NCBI GenBank assembly: GCA_026214975.1
Contig: CM047805.1
Coordinates: forward strand, 65,821,383 to 65,885,382
Length of the DNA: 64,000 nt
Source of the DNA: Gentiana macrophylla
Lineage: Eukaryota > Streptophyta > Magnoliopsida > Gentianales > Gentianaceae
Direction: 5' to 3'
Shown here: in pieces, positions 36,363 to 49,388 of the stretch
How the letters are laid out: each line of letters begins with the position of its first letter
Position numbering within the stretch: the stretch's first letter is position 1
Position numbers and translations under genes: made by a program
Notes under the pieces: generated by a model
Database searches by the model: none
What the model saw: the letters and a program-made list of their open reading frames with translations, nothing else
Told to the model about the DNA's origin: nothing

Positions 36363-37335
36363 ATGAGAGAACCGGATGACACTGAATTGGAGGCTCGACT
36401 ACGTTGTTATCAACAAGCTATTCATGGTGACATGACAAATCGTATTGAACAAGTACAACAAAACGTAGCGGATCAAATAGCTGCACTAACTAAAATGTTA
36501 CAAGCGCATGGTATTGGGAGAGTTAGAGGACATGGTGGAAGAGGGGGCCGTGGTAATATGGGTGGTCGTGGCAATAATGGTGGACGTGGTCATGTTGGTG
36601 GACATGATGCTGATGTGTATAGTGATGTAGATGATGAGTATCAACAGCCTGCTTTTGAAGATGCTTATGATGATAATTTGCGTGGGTTGAAGTATAAGAT
36701 TCCTTCTTTTGATGGAAAGGCTGATCCGGGGAAATACTTGGCGTGGGAAATGAAAATGAACCAAATTTTTGCGGTTCATAATTATAGTGATGCGAAGAAG
36801 GCGCGAATTGCGACCTTGGAGTTTACGGATTATGCTATGAGTTGGTGGCATAGTTTTCAAGAAAATCGTAGACGACGGGTGAACCACCTATTAATAGTTG
36901 GACTCTTTTTGACGGAGCATATGAGGTGAAATGGGTTCCAAATCATTATTTTCGGGACCAAGGGTTTAAACTTCAGCAATTATCGCAAGTGGGTAAATCG
37001 GTTGAGGAGTTTCATGATGAGATGCAACTAACGATGATTCGGGCAAACATTATTGATCCCGAGGATGTTACAATGCAGCGTTTTCTTTGTGGTTTACGGG
37101 ATGATATTGTGGGTCAAGTTGAGTTACAAAATTACCAAACTTTATCGGCATGTTAAATGGTGCTCTTATGGTTGAAAGGAGGCTGAAAGCAAGACGAGAG
37201 GAACGTGCTAAGGCAAATAAACCATTTGGCTATCGCATCTCTTTTACACCATCTTTCCAACAAGGTGGATTTACGGACAGTATAATGGCAGATTATAAAC
37301 AACGATGTGCTATATTTGATGCTGAAAAAAAATGA
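36363..37335 (+). pseudogene. Gypsy-C gag
   Basis: Gypsy-type Gag. The ATG at 36,363 opens a 188-residue segment: an N-terminal helix (RIEQVQQNVADQIAAL), a Gly/Arg-rich tract of about 30 residues (36,510-36,600), then the Retrotrans_gag core (KIPSFDGKADPGKYLAWEMK, then FTDYAMSWW). A one-base frameshift near 36,880 moves the core to the next frame (VKWVPNHYFRD, GKSVEEFHDEMQLTMIRAN), and a second near 37,145 moves it again (LNGALMVERRLKARREERAK), ending at 37,333. Without the shifts it would be about 320 residues. No intact zinc knuckle is seen. The Gly/Arg tract before the core is unusual and could bind RNA (inference). Confidence 0.85.
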
Positions 37336-37991
37336 GAGAGGCCACAAATGCACAATTGGTGGCTACTTGTGCTTCTATTGTGGAGTTGACTTGTGCCAAT
37401 GTGGGCAAGGTAGTTCATGTTGCGGATGATATTGTTGTTGCTACTGAGGATACGATGGTCGTTGAGGTTGAAGTAAGTTCGAAAGAGGTTGCAGTTCCCA
37501 CGAATGAGGTTGTCATTGATTTTAATGTTACAGATGATATTGGTGATGCTGCTGTGTATGAAGAGGTCGTTGATGTTGAGGTATTTCCGAAGGTGGAGGC
37601 ATTAGTTGATATACCTGAAGCGCATAACACTGGGATCTTTGATACACCCAATCCAGCCCCTATTCGACCTATGGTTGATATTGACATTGTTGAGGGTGGT
37701 GGAATACTGAAGCACGAGTTTGTTGACCCATATTTGGAGCAGGTTGATGCCTATCATGATTTACATTTCTATGTTGCCTCACAAGACGTCATTCCTATTT
37801 CTCTCAAGCCACGTGCACTTTCTCATGTTTCTTTGGTGAAGAATGGTGTGACCCATTACTATGTTATTGATACGAAGTTGTTTATTCGCGTTAATTTTGA
37901 CCCCGGCATATTTTTGGGGTTTATTATGGAGTATCATGGTGTGAGGCTTGATGGTGCAGACTTCTATGACATCATGTTGATTCGAGGATAA
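37332..37991 (+). CDS. Acidic frame of Gypsy-C, function unknown
   Basis: A 219-residue open frame that overlaps the gag end by a few bases after an A8 run and finishes just before the 3' LTR. The first half is rich in Val, Asp and Glu (repeats such as VVDVEVFPKVE); the second half looks more globular (KNGVTHYYVIDTKLFIRVNF, then GFIMEYHGVRLDGADFY). I recognise no enzyme motif; pol domains are absent. It may be a C-terminal part of the Gag polyprotein, since each frame change along gag is minus one, or an acquired sequence. It is the longest undamaged frame in Gypsy-C. Confidence 0.5.
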   Translation: MREATNAQLVATCASIVELTCANVGKVVHVADDIVVATEDTMVVEVEVSSKEVAVPTNEVVIDFNVTDDIGDAAVYEEVVDVEVFPKVEALVDIPEAHNTGIFDTPNPAPIRPMVDIDIVEGGGILKHEFVDPYLEQVDAYHDLHFYVASQDVIPISLKPRALSHVSLVKNGVTHYYVIDTKLFIRVNFDPGIFLGFIMEYHGVRLDGADFYDIMLIRG

Positions 37992-38013
37992 ATCCTTTCC
38001 AGCCGGGATGGAA

Positions 38014-38642
38014 TGATATGAACCATGATGTGCTATTCCAAATGAAGAAATGGGCTAAAATTGAACTATTACTATTTTTGGACTATTTTTAGAACTATTT
38101 CCATTTATGTTTGATAAAAGCCCAACCCAACCCAACCCAAAACTATTTCCTTTAGGTTTTGAGAGGAACCAAAGCCCAAAACCTATTATCCAATATCTTT
38201 TAAGAAGAACCAAAAGCCCAAACTATTTCCATTAACTTTTAAAACAAGTCCAAAACCCAAAACCATTTTTCACTTATTTTTTAGAGAAGCGCAAAACCCA
38301 CCTAAGCTTAATGGCATTTTTGGTAGTTGTGTATTTGTCCCACATTTGTTTTGTGGCTTTGTAGTATGCAACTTGTAGCCTATATAAGGCATCTTTCTTT
38401 TACTTGGAAAGAAGACAAACTTTGAGTGAAAATTATAAATGTTATTTGAGAGTTTTACATTTACCTTGCTGATTAGGTAGTGTTTAACTTGGAGAATCTA
38501 TCAAAGGATTGAGCATTCCTTTGTTGTGATGTTATCAAACTTGGGATTTCTATGGTGCTGATTCCTTAGGAAGAACAAGCTTTTGCTCTTTTGTTCTTGT
38601 GTTCTTCATTGGTGCCTCTAATCTAGATCCAAATCCATATCA
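38014..38642 (+). repeat. 3' LTR of Gypsy-C
   Basis: A 629-base LTR preceded by the purine-rich GGGATGGAA. It differs from the 5' LTR by scattered substitutions and an extra ACCCA unit. Confidence 0.93.
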
Positions 38643-38717
38643 CGAAGTCGATCCTGGTTAAAATGAAATAAAATTTTGAATTCCGCTGCGTTCCCATGTA
38701 GATTTCCTAACAAGAAT

Positions 38718-40119
38718 AAGAGATATGGCTTGGAGCCATAATATCTGAATTAGATTCCATAAGTGACCGGGTTATGAACCTAGTCTGTTAACCTGAGGGG
38801 AATATCCCTGAAAGGTGTAGCATGTCTTTATGAAAGATAGACATTGATGGTAATACGGTTACCATAAGTCTAAGTTGATAGGCTGAAGGCTATAGGGTGT
38901 AAGCCTTGTAATTACCTTTACGCTATCAGCTATGCTTAAGTGTATTCAGATAGAGCTCGTTATAGGTTCGTACCATGGCTATATGATAGTGTTGAAAACA
39001 TCGGGTCAATGGCTTGATGTTCTTAGACGATAACATGATGTGTAAGCTTATGAAATCCATTTATGTACTCAAACAAGTTCCTCTATATAAGTTCCTTGAA
39101 TAGATAAATCAAAAAGAGTTTGATTCTATCAAGAGGAAAGATATGCCTCTGTGCAGAAGGGTTAGTGGGAGTGTCATAGTTCTTGAGCGAGGTATTGAAT
39201 ATCCTTCTCGGAATCATCACCCCATGTCACAGTCAATTAATGTTTGGTAGTTCAATGTCTTTATGAAAGGTCTTGGAAGTAGCAGTTCTTATTTTTGGAA
39301 ATAAGAATCTATAGTGATAGATTTAAATAATGCTTGATCATCACAGTTCACCCTTATAGATGGGATGCTAAAAGAGTTTAGCATAGATCACATCAAGGGA
39401 TACCGTTAGCCGGCATTCTTAGGTTTTATCTATGGTAGGACGCCTGTCCTAAAGACAAGGTGAAAGATGATACTTATGGAAGGTTCCCTTTGCTACTGCA
39501 ATAGGATCCATCATAAGAGTTATGTTAGATGTTCATACTCCATGAAGAGTCATGAGCAAGTATGAAAGTGATTCTGGTATATGTCAAGAATACCCTTAAA
39601 GGTGTTAAGGATGAGTTCCTAGTTTATTGAAACTTGGAATAAAATAAACGTAGATATACAGATGTATACCCTGAATCTTATGAAAATAGTAGGATCTACA
39701 GTTTGTGTTTGCACTCACTTTGATTAAGTGACACAAAGCAATGGAAATGTTCTCACTAGAGATCACAGATTGATTCTACAACTTAGCCAAAACACAGTAT
39801 TGCCTTGGAGGCGGAGCAGGAGCAGTACATGGATAGAAGGTTCATTCCTGAACCTTGTATGGTTCTTCCACATTTCCTATATATCTGATATAGTAGTGGA
39901 TTCATTGCTTGAAGCACGGACCGGAGTCTCGTTAGAGATTCATGTGTGTGTTTAGGCGGTTCCTTTTGACTTGATCATTTGGAGCATGATATGAAGATAG
40001 TTTGAATCCCTACAGAAAGTGATCCGTTTACGCTTATGGTTGGTTGCGAGTATTGAATGAGATTTTTGTGTTTCAACTTAGTCTTGTGTGTACGAGTGAC
40101 GGGCTGCCAAGTGGGAGAT
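38718..40119 (+). pseudogene. Decayed RT/RNase H segment of E0
   Basis: Continuation of the E0 internal region after the E1 insertion, collinear with 31,585-32,886 of E1. It reaches the polypurine tract AAGTGGGAGAT at about 40,109-40,119. Translation shows only scattered Copia-like words amid stops. Unlike the tandem units, this copy keeps the pol interval. Confidence 0.6.
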
Positions 40120-42038
40120 TGTTGAAATAGTGTCCTAAACCCAATTAGGTTGGACCGGATCCAATCGGGTCGGATCATTTCTACTATTTTTTTTGTTTAT
40201 ACAAATGATAAATGGCTTTAATGTTATCATATATTATGTTTATCTATATGAACCAATTTGTGATTGTATATATGATAACGTCCTTAGTGTCAACTATGAA
40301 GAGAAACCATGATAGTGATTATGGTTGATGAGATCTCTACTCACTTCAAAAGGTTTGATACTTAAATGTCTCTAGTCATATATACTATCAAACGGGACAT
40401 TGATAGTACGATTAGACTAGCACGTATTAGATATCTTTTATCCTATGAAGGTAGGGATAGATCTCGTCTATCGAAGTGTAGAGACACTTGGACTGTATGT
40501 GGATGTGTATTAGAGAATGCGTACACTAGACTGACCCACTTACTTTATTAAGTGTCGCACTATGTGGCGGTTATGTAATTATCCTGAGACCGGAGTCTTC
40601 ATGGCATCACGGTGTGGATTGTCATGCTTTGACACTATTGAGGTTTCCCTTAGCCATTGGGCGATCATGCGGTAGTGATTGGGTGTGATACCGAAGGATG
40701 TGTAGGATTCATGTTGCTCGGCCGGAAATCGTATATCCTATTATTATGAGTGAATATCCGAAAGGGGCTTCTTATAAGGATTGTCTTATTCTCATGAATC
40801 TTTTCAAAGTGGAAGTAAATGAGTTACTTTGAGAGAGCATGATATCCAGATTATAAGATACCATCGTTGATGCTTGACACTCGACGACGACCGTATGGAT
40901 ATTATTACGGCGATAGGATTCTATGTACATCGTAACCGTTTTAATGAAAGGTAGTAGTCATTGCATTTGACTCTTCCAATGATTGGGGGTCGTGGACGTG
41001 TTGCTAGATGCTATCCATGATCGTTAGGAATAAATGGCATTTTCATAATTAGCACTTTGTGCCTAAGACCAACATATTCGGAAGCCTACCGGGACTCACA
41101 CATAAGAACATCTAGCCAGATTAAAATGCGGTTATAGCGATAACCAAATAAGGAATGTTTATCTCGACTATAAATTAATATGGTGATATTTATTTATTAT
41201 GAATAAATTAAATACAAGATATTAATTTTGTTGTTTAATTAAATATACATATAATGTATATGTATGTCGAAATTACTTGTGTATGTTGATACACATGTGG
41301 TTTGCAAATTAATTAATCACAGCATTATATTAATTAAAAAATATTCCGGATACCAATTTATGGCTAAAAGGGATGCCACTTTCTAGTGTATTAGATAAAC
41401 TTGGATTGTGAAATTTAATTAATGAGATTACCATATATTAATGTTGGATATTAATTGATTTATGAAAAATATATTAATGGTAATAAGATAAAGATAATCA
41501 ATATTAGATGTTGACAATATCTTGGAAATATTTAATAAATGATATTAAATTAAATGAGATAATTCAATCAAAGATACTTTCCTTATTTTATTAGGAAAAT
41601 GTTTTCTTTCTCCTCCATCTACTAGGAAACTTCTCCCAATCAGATTGAGATTGACATTGGGGCACCACTCACCCTATTTAATGGAGGCTTCGCTAGCTCT
41701 TTTGTACATCACAATTAGAAGAGCTCTAATTTATTAGAAAAATTGAGAGCTTCCTAGAGATAGATATTGAGAGAGAGAAAATTTCAGTCTAGCAACCGAG
41801 TTTTTCTGTCCATGATGGGATTCTGGCAGGCTGTTCATGTGGATCACCGGTAGAGGCCGAACACTTGGGCAGCTCCATGCAGAAACTACAACCGTAGACA
41901 AAGCGTCGATCCAATTGGATCAGCCAAGGTATTCTCTTGTCTACTTATTTTGTGCTTGTTGCTTAAACGAAGTCGATCCTGGGTAAAAAGAAAATAAATT
42001 TTTGAATTCCGTTGTGTTCCCACGTAGATTTCCTAACA
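40120..42038 (+). repeat. LTR1 of the tandem array
   Basis: A 1919-base LTR ending TCCTAACA. About 5 percent different from LTR2 in the first ~410 bases (to about 40,530), then nearly identical. It serves both as the left end of the E0 3' LTR and as the 5' LTR of unit 1. Confidence 0.9.
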
Positions 42039-43088
42039 GTACTATCGGAGTGAGCTTCGAGCTTAAGCAATAAGCATGTTAATTTGTGTAGCTGATTTTA
42101 TCGTTTAAATCATGTAATTAAAAGATGAAAAAAATTATTCGCAAAACGATACACGAAAAGAAGAAAAAAAACGAGATCGGGTGGTGCTTGGCCGTCTGGC
42201 GGCGGATGGTTGGCGGCGGCGCGGCGGGGCAACCTGTTGCCGGCTCGGTTTACTGGTCAAAGGTGGTGGATCTCCAATTTTTTGTTTTGTGTATTGGTGA
42301 TTCAATATGGTTCAGTGTTCTGATTGATATCTCCGTTTTTCAAAATTTTGATTTTTTTTTGCTCCAAACGGGTGGAATACTGGTCTCCATGAGATGTTAT
42401 AGTCTAGCTCACCACTAGACTGTGCACCTAGTGCCAAAATTTTGATTTTGGAAAAGGCATCCTTTTGATTTTGGAAAAGGCATCCCTTTTGATTGAGAAT
42501 CAAAATGAAAGAAACTAAAGAGGTCCTGATTTTAATTTTGATTTTAAATTTGAATAGTTCTTATTAATTAAAATTAAAATTGAAATTGTTTAAAATTAAT
42601 ATTTAATTTTATTACGATTAAAATCATTTAATTAATTAAATGTTAATTAGTTAATTGATTAGATAAAATTAATTAATTGATTAAACGTTAATCGATTAAT
42701 TAAAGACGCAAGTTGTAGTTTTAATATTTATCTTTTTCATAAGATTTTATTGTACGGATTAGATATGTTAGATATAATATGATTATATAGACCCGATTGA
42801 TCATGGACTCGACCAATAAGATTGATGTGAATGATTTTATTTTTCTGTTGGTTTAAAAATTGTCCTATACCGTTATGAAGAACGTGACCTAGTTTATATT
42901 CTGTATTCATCCCATTCCCGTTAGCTCCCCCCGTGTACGGCCGGTGTATTTATTTTATTAGACAGAATGTTATGTAACAAGAATGGAGCAGAAGACGAAG
43001 GCCAAAGAAAGATGAAAATAAAAATCACATTGGAGAATGGCACATTAAAGATCCTATTGACGGTTGCACCTACCTTAGATTGTGACCT

Positions 43089-43118
43089 GCGGTTTCGTCA
43101 GTTTGTATTCGAAACCGC
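43089..43118 (+). promoter_or_regulatory. Conserved leader stem-loop, unit 1
   Basis: Perfect arms GCGGTTTCG / CGAAACCGC, 12-base loop, 1.05 kb after the LTR. Confidence 0.6.
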
Positions 43119-43805
43119 ACCTAGGAAAAGTCCATTATCATACCGGTTACTTTACGCATTTATTTATTTTGTGCTTGTATTTATTTTATATGATACGATA
43201 GATGTATGACTAGGCACGATCTAGATGAATGTGTAGGATGTATTTATCTGATGAGACCGTAATTAAGTGAATTAATTTAAAATTACTCCTACAACAAAAA
43301 TCGAGTTAAATTTGTCTCCGATATTATAATGACGGCGATGAGCCTTTGTTCGAGATCCAATCGATCGCCCACGTCGGGAGTTGACCTACCTTGGGTATAT
43401 CGTTATTATTTAGATATGAGATCTCATGAATATTTGGGTTATGACTCGATTTAATTATTGCGGTGATTGGCCCACGTCAAGACCGTCTAACTTTATAGAC
43501 AAGGGGTTGGCCATCACATAGTGATGTGACATGTGAAAGAGTTGACTAGTCAACCCCCAAGAGTCGCATAGAGATGTGATTGGTAAAGTGCTACCTACTT
43601 GTCGAATTATCTCGGTTGATCAGCCCATGCCGGGAATCGGGGTAACTAGATGAAATTTTGGCCACTAAAGAATATTTAAAAATTCTTGAAAGTCAATTGG
43701 GAGTAGTTGACTAGTGGGAGCGAAATCATAAACCATAAGACCATTTTTGATTTTAAATGTAGAAACAACAACACTCTTTTATATTTATTTTATGTTGTAG
43801 TTTTT

Positions 43806-44605
43806 AGCAAACTTTTATATTTATGTTTTCATTCTCGATTAGTAAAACCAAATTATGACTGCTACCTTTTGAGAAACATTCTCATGTATGGTTGAGTAAT
43901 TTTTAATCCTTGCAAAATAAGCAATGACACCAGCAATTTCGTTATAGTAGTTAGAGACAAGGAGACTACATATTTGATGGAGTGCTCCAAGACTTTAATT
44001 ATTAATGAAAGACGGAAGCTCATGATATGATTGAATCACTTGAAATAAGTTTCAACGAATTAATCATAAATTGGATACGTTCCAATATTACCATTCTGTC
44101 ACACAATGACAATTAATCCAAACGTTGGACAAGAATGACCAAATCAAATTTTGAAAATATTGTTTTCAAAATTGTAAGATTTAAGTATCGACTTAATTCT
44201 TTAATCATTGCTTGAAAGTTAATTAAATAGTTAATGTTTTGAATATGATTTAAAAAGTTAAATAAACTATTTAATAAACTTTGGATTTTCTTTACGAAAT
44301 AAGATTAAGTACATAGCTCTTGTGATTTTTCTTAAGTCTTATGAAGAATGAAGTAAGAAATATTTACAAGTGCTTAAGGGATTAAAAAGGAAAGTAAGGG
44401 CATGTGCTTAAAATAAGAGATCTTATCGAAGTCTCTATTCTAGGCAAGTGTGTTGAGATGAATCTATCTAAGTTCAAGTCAACTCTTAGATATATGATAT
44501 CTTACGAGTATGATTGAATTAGAAAGATTAATACGGAGTACACTAAGATACGAATGTTAAGCAAACATTGCAACATTTTTGGTTTTGTATCCTGAGTCTA
44601 GTTAA
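43806..44605 (+). pseudogene. gag remnant of unit 1
   Basis: Starts AGCAAACTT without an ATG. SRLVKPNYDCYLLRN corresponds to the Gag core start in E3. Many stops follow. Ends at the deletion junction CTAGTTAACTGAAGGTTC. Confidence 0.55.
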
Positions 44606-44897
44606 CTGAAGGTTCATTCATGAACCTTGTATGGTTCTTTCACATTGCCTATATAGCTGATATAGTAGTGGATTCATTTCTTGAAGCAAGGACTGAGGTC
44701 TCGTAAGAGATTCATGTATGTGTTGAGGCGGTTCCTTTTGACTTGATCATTTGGAGCATGATATGAAGATAGTCTCGAGTCCCAACAAACTAGTGATCCG
44801 TTTATGGTTTAGGGTGATTGTGAGTATTGCATGAGATTTTGGTGTTTCAACTTGATCTTGTGTGAACGAGTGATTGGCTTTTGGCCAAGTGGGAGAT

Positions 44898-46823
44898 TGT
44901 TGAAATAGTGTCCTTAACCCAATCGGGTTGGACCTGAGATCCGAACGGGTCGGATCATTTCTACTATTTCTTTATGTTTTTACAAATGATAAATGGCTTT
45001 AATGTTATCATATATTTTGTTTATCTATATGAACCAATTTCTGATTGTATATATGATAACGTCCTTAGTGTCAAACTATGAAGAGAAACCATGATAGTGA
45101 TTATGGTTGATGAGATCTCAACTCACTTCAAAAGGTTTGATACTTAAATGTCTCTAGTCGTATATACTATCAAACGGGACATTGATAGTACGATTAGACT
45201 AGCACATATTAGATGTCTTCTATCCTATGAAGGTAGGGATAGATCTCGTCTATCGAAGTGTAGAGACACTTGTACTGTACATGGATGTGTATTAGAGAAT
45301 GCGTACATTAGACTGACCCACTTACTTTATTAAGTGTCGCACTATGTGGCGGTTATGTAATTATCCTGAGACCGGAGTCTTCATGGCATCACGGTGTGGA
45401 TTGTCATGCTTTGACACCGTTGAGGTTTCCTTCGCCATTGGGCGATCATGCGCGGTAGTGATTGGGTGTGATACGAAGGATGTGTAGGATTCATGTTGCT
45501 CGGCCGGAAATCGATATCCTATTATTATGAGTGAATATCGAAGAAGGGGCTTCTTATAAGGATTGTCTTATTCTCATGAATCTTTTCAAAGTGGAAGTAA
45601 ATGAGTTACTTTGAGAGAGCATGATATCCAGATTATAAGATACCATCGTTGATGCTTGACACTCGACGTACGACCGTATGGATATTATTACGGCGATAGG
45701 ATTCTATGTACAATCAGAACCGTTTCTAATGAAAGGTAGTAGTCATTGCATTTGACTCTTCCAATGATTGGGGGTCGTGGACGTGTTGCTAGATGCTATC
45801 CATGATCGTTAGGAATGAATGGCATTTTCATAATTAGCACTTTGTGCCTAAGACCAACATATTCGGAAGCCTACCGGGACTCACACATAAGAACATCTAG
45901 CCAGATTAAAATGCGGTTATAGCGATAACCAAATAAGGAAAGTTTATCTCGACTATAAATTAATATGGTGATATTTATTTATTATGAATAAATTAAATAC
46001 AAGATATTAATTTTGTTGTTTAATTAAATATACATATAATGTATATGTATGTCGAAATTACTTGTGTATGTTGATACACATGTGGTTTGCAAATTAATTA
46101 ATCACAGCATTATATTAATTAAAAAATATTCCGGATACCAATTTATGGCTAAAAGGGATGCCACTTTCTAGTGTATTAGATAAACTTGGATTGTGAAATT
46201 TAATTAATGAGATTACCATATATTAATGTTGGATATTAATTGATTTATGAAAAATATATTAATGGTAATAAGATAAAGATAATCAATATTAGATGTTGAC
46301 AATATCTTGGAAATATTTAATATATGATATTAAATTAAATGAGATAATTCTATCAAAGATACTTTCCTTATTTTATTAGGAAAATGTTTTCTTTCTCCTC
46401 CATCTACTAGGAAACTTCTCCCAATCAGATTGAGATTGACATTGGGGCGCCACTCACCCTATTTAATGGAGGCTTCGCTAGCTCTTTTGTACATCACAAT
46501 TAGAAGAGCTCTAATTTATTAGAAAAATTGAGAGCTTCCAGAGATAGATATTGAGAGAGAGAAAATTTCGAGTCCTAGCAACCGAGTTTTTCATCCATGA
46601 TGGGATTCTGGCAGGCTGTTCATGTGGATCACCGGTAGAGGCCGAACACTTGGGCAGCTCCGTGCAGAAACTACAACCGTAGACAAAGCGTCGATCCAAT
46701 TGGATCAACCAAGGTATTCTCTTGTCTACTTATTTTGTGCTTGTTGCTTAAACGAAGTCGATCCTGGGTAAAAAGAAAATAAAATTTTGAATTCCGTTGT
46801 GTTCCCACGTAGATTTCCTAACG
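44898..46823 (+). repeat. LTR2 of the tandem array
   Basis: About 1.93 kb, ending CCTAAC with the final A changed. Nearly identical to LTR3. Confidence 0.9.
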
Positions 46824-47865
46824 AAGAGTATCGGAGTGAGCTTGAGCTTAAGCAATAAGCATGTTAATTTGTGTAGCTGATTTTATCGTTTAAATCATGT
46901 AATTAAAAGATGAAAAAAAATTTATTCGCAAAACGATACACGAAAAAGAAAAAAAAACGAGATCGGGTGGTGCTTGGGCGTCTGGCGGATGGCGGATGGT
47001 TGGCGGCGGCGGCGGGCAACTTTGTTGCCGGCTCGGTTTATTGGTCAAAGGTGGTGGATCTCCAATTTTTGTTTTGTGTATTGGTGATTCAATATGGTTC
47101 GTTGTTCGATTGATATCTCCATTTTTCAAAATTTTGATTTTTTTTTTGCTCCAAACGGGTGGAATACTGGTCTCAATGAGATGTTATAGTCTAGCTCACC
47201 ACTAGACTGTGCACCTAGTGCCAAAATTTTGATTTTGGAAAAGGCATCCTTTTGATTTTGGAAAAGGCATCCCTTTTGATTGAGAATCAAAATGAAAGAA
47301 ACTAAAGAGGTCCTGATTTTAATTTTGATTTTAAATTTGAATAGTTCTTATTAATTAAAATTAAAATTGAAATTGTTTAAAATTAATATTTAATTTTATT
47401 ACGATTAAAATCATTTAATTAATTAAATGTTAATTAGTTAATTGATTAGATAAAATTAATTAATTGATTAAACGTTAATCGATTAATTAAAGACGCAAGT
47501 TGTAGTTTTAATATTTATCTTTTTCATAAGATTTTATTGTATGGATTAGATATGTTAGATATAATATGATTATATAGACCCGATTGATCATGGACTCGAC
47601 CAATAAGATTGATGTGAATGATTTTATTTTTCTGTTGGTTTAAAAATTGTCCTATACCGTTATGAAGAACGTGACCTAGTTTATATTCTGTATTCATCCC
47701 ATTCCCGTTAGCTCCCCCCGTGTACGGCCGGTTATTAGATAGAATGTTATGTAACAAGAATGGAGCAGAAGACGAAGGCCAAAGAAAGATGAAAATAAAA
47801 ATCACATTGGAGAATGGCACATTAAAGATCCTATTGACGGTTGCACCTACCTTAGATTGTGACCT

Positions 47866-47895
47866 GCGGTTTCGTCAGTTTGTATTCGAAACCGC
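47866..47895 (+). promoter_or_regulatory. Conserved leader stem-loop, unit 2
   Basis: Perfect arms GCGGTTTCG / CGAAACCGC with the 12-base loop. Confidence 0.6.
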
Positions 47896-48583
47896 ACCTA
47901 GGAAAAGTCCATTATCATACCGGTTACTTTACGCATTTATTTATTTTGTGCTTGTATTTATTTTCTATGATACGATAGATGTATGACTAGGCACGATCTA
48001 GATGAATGTGTAGGATGTATGTATCTGATGAGACCGTAATTAAGTGAATTAATTTAAAATTACTTCTACAACAAAAATCGAGTTAAATTTGTCTCCCGAT
48101 ATTATAATGACGGCGATGAGCCTTTGTTCAGATCCAACTGATCGGCCCACGTCGGGAGTTGACCTACCTTGGGTATATCGTTATTATTTAGATATGAGAT
48201 CTCATGAATATTTGGGTTATGACTCGATTTAATTATTGCGGTGATTGGCCCACGTCAAGACCGTCTAACTTTATAGACAAGGGGTTGGCCATCACATAGT
48301 GATGTGACATGTCAAAGAGTTGACTAGTCAACCCCCAAGAGTCGCATAGAGATGTGATTGGTAAAGTGCTACCTACTTGTCGAATTATCTCGGTTGATCG
48401 GCCCATGCCGGGAATCGGGGTAACTAGTTGAAATCTTGGCCACTAAAGAATATTTAAAAATTCTTGAAAGTCAATTGGGAGTAGTTGACTAGTGGGAGCG
48501 AAATCATAAACTATAAGACCATTTTTGATTTTAAATGTATAAACAACAACACTCTTTTATATTTATTTTATGTTGTAGTTTTT

Positions 48584-49388
48584 AGCAAACTTTTATATTT
48601 ATGTTTTCATTCTCGATTAGTAAAACCAAATTATGACTGCTACCTTTTGAGAAACATTCTCATGTATGGTTGAGTAATTTTTAATCCTTGCAAAATAAGC
48701 AATGACACGAGCAATCTCGTTATAGTAGTTAGAGACAAGGAGACTACATATTTGATGGAGTGCTCCAAGACTTTAATTATTAATGAAAGACGGAAGCTCA
48801 TGATATGATTGAATCACTTGAAATAAGTTTCAACGAATTAATCATAAATTGGATACGTTCCAATATTACCATTCTGTCACACAATGACAATTAATCCAAA
48901 CGTTGGACAAGAATGACCAAATCAAATTTTGAAAATATTGTTTTCAAAATTGTAAGATTTAAGTATCGACTTAATTCTTTAATCATTGCTTGAAAGTTAA
49001 TTAAATAGTTAATGTTTTGAATATGATTTAAAAAGTTAAATAAACTATTTAATAAACTTTGGATTTTCTTTACGAAATAAGATTAAGTACATAGCTCTTG
49101 TGATTTTTCTTAAGTCTTATGAAGAATGAAGTAAGAAATATTTACAAGTGCTTAAGGGATTAAAAAGGAAAGTAAGGGCATGTGCTTAAAATAAGAGATC
49201 TTATCAAGTCTCTATTCTAGGCAAGTGTGTTGAGATGAATCTATCTAAGTTCAAGTCAACTCTTAGATATATGATATCTTACGAGTATGATTGAATTAGA
49301 AAGATTAATACGGAGTACACTAAGATACGAATTGTTAAGCAAACATTGCAACATTTTTGGTTTTGTATCCTGAGTCTAGTTAACTGAA
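48584..49388 (+). pseudogene. gag remnant of unit 2
   Basis: As in unit 1, with no start codon and several stops; differs at only a few positions. Confidence 0.55.

Larger units (their letters stand above)
34842..38642 (+). mobile_element. Gypsy-C, gag-only LTR retrotransposon
   Basis: A 3801-base element with LTRs at 34,842-35,465 and 38,014-38,642, TG...CA ends, primer-binding site, gag, one further frame and a purine tract. It is flanked by a perfect 5-base duplication CGAAG (34,837-34,841 and 38,643-38,647), and the empty site AAACGAAGTCGATCC is present in other E LTRs. No protease, RT, RNase H or integrase can be found. That fits the known class of short gag-containing non-autonomous elements (TR-GAG). 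The LTRs differ at about two dozen positions by eye, so it is not very recent. Confidence 0.92.
42039..44897 (+). other. Internal region of unit 1, pol-deleted
   Basis: Primer-site remnant (GTACTATCGGAG), leader with GC block near 42,172-42,245, stem-loop, gag remnant from about 43,806 to 44,605, then a direct jump to the RNase H end and the polypurine tract. The ~2.3 kb of gag end and pol present in E1 is missing. Confidence 0.85.

Noticed and set aside
40366..40551. 61-residue frame MSLVIYTIKRDIDSTIRLARIR repeated in all four array LTRs
   Set aside because: It lies inside the LTR U3-like region; conservation between units reflects recent duplication, and the E1 and E2 LTRs do not preserve it.
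42125..42418. 97-residue frame with a Gly-rich part in the leader of unit 1, and its counterparts in units 2 and 3
   Set aside because: It sits in the GC block of the untranslated leader, and frame and length differ between near-identical units because of indels, so coding constraint is unlikely.
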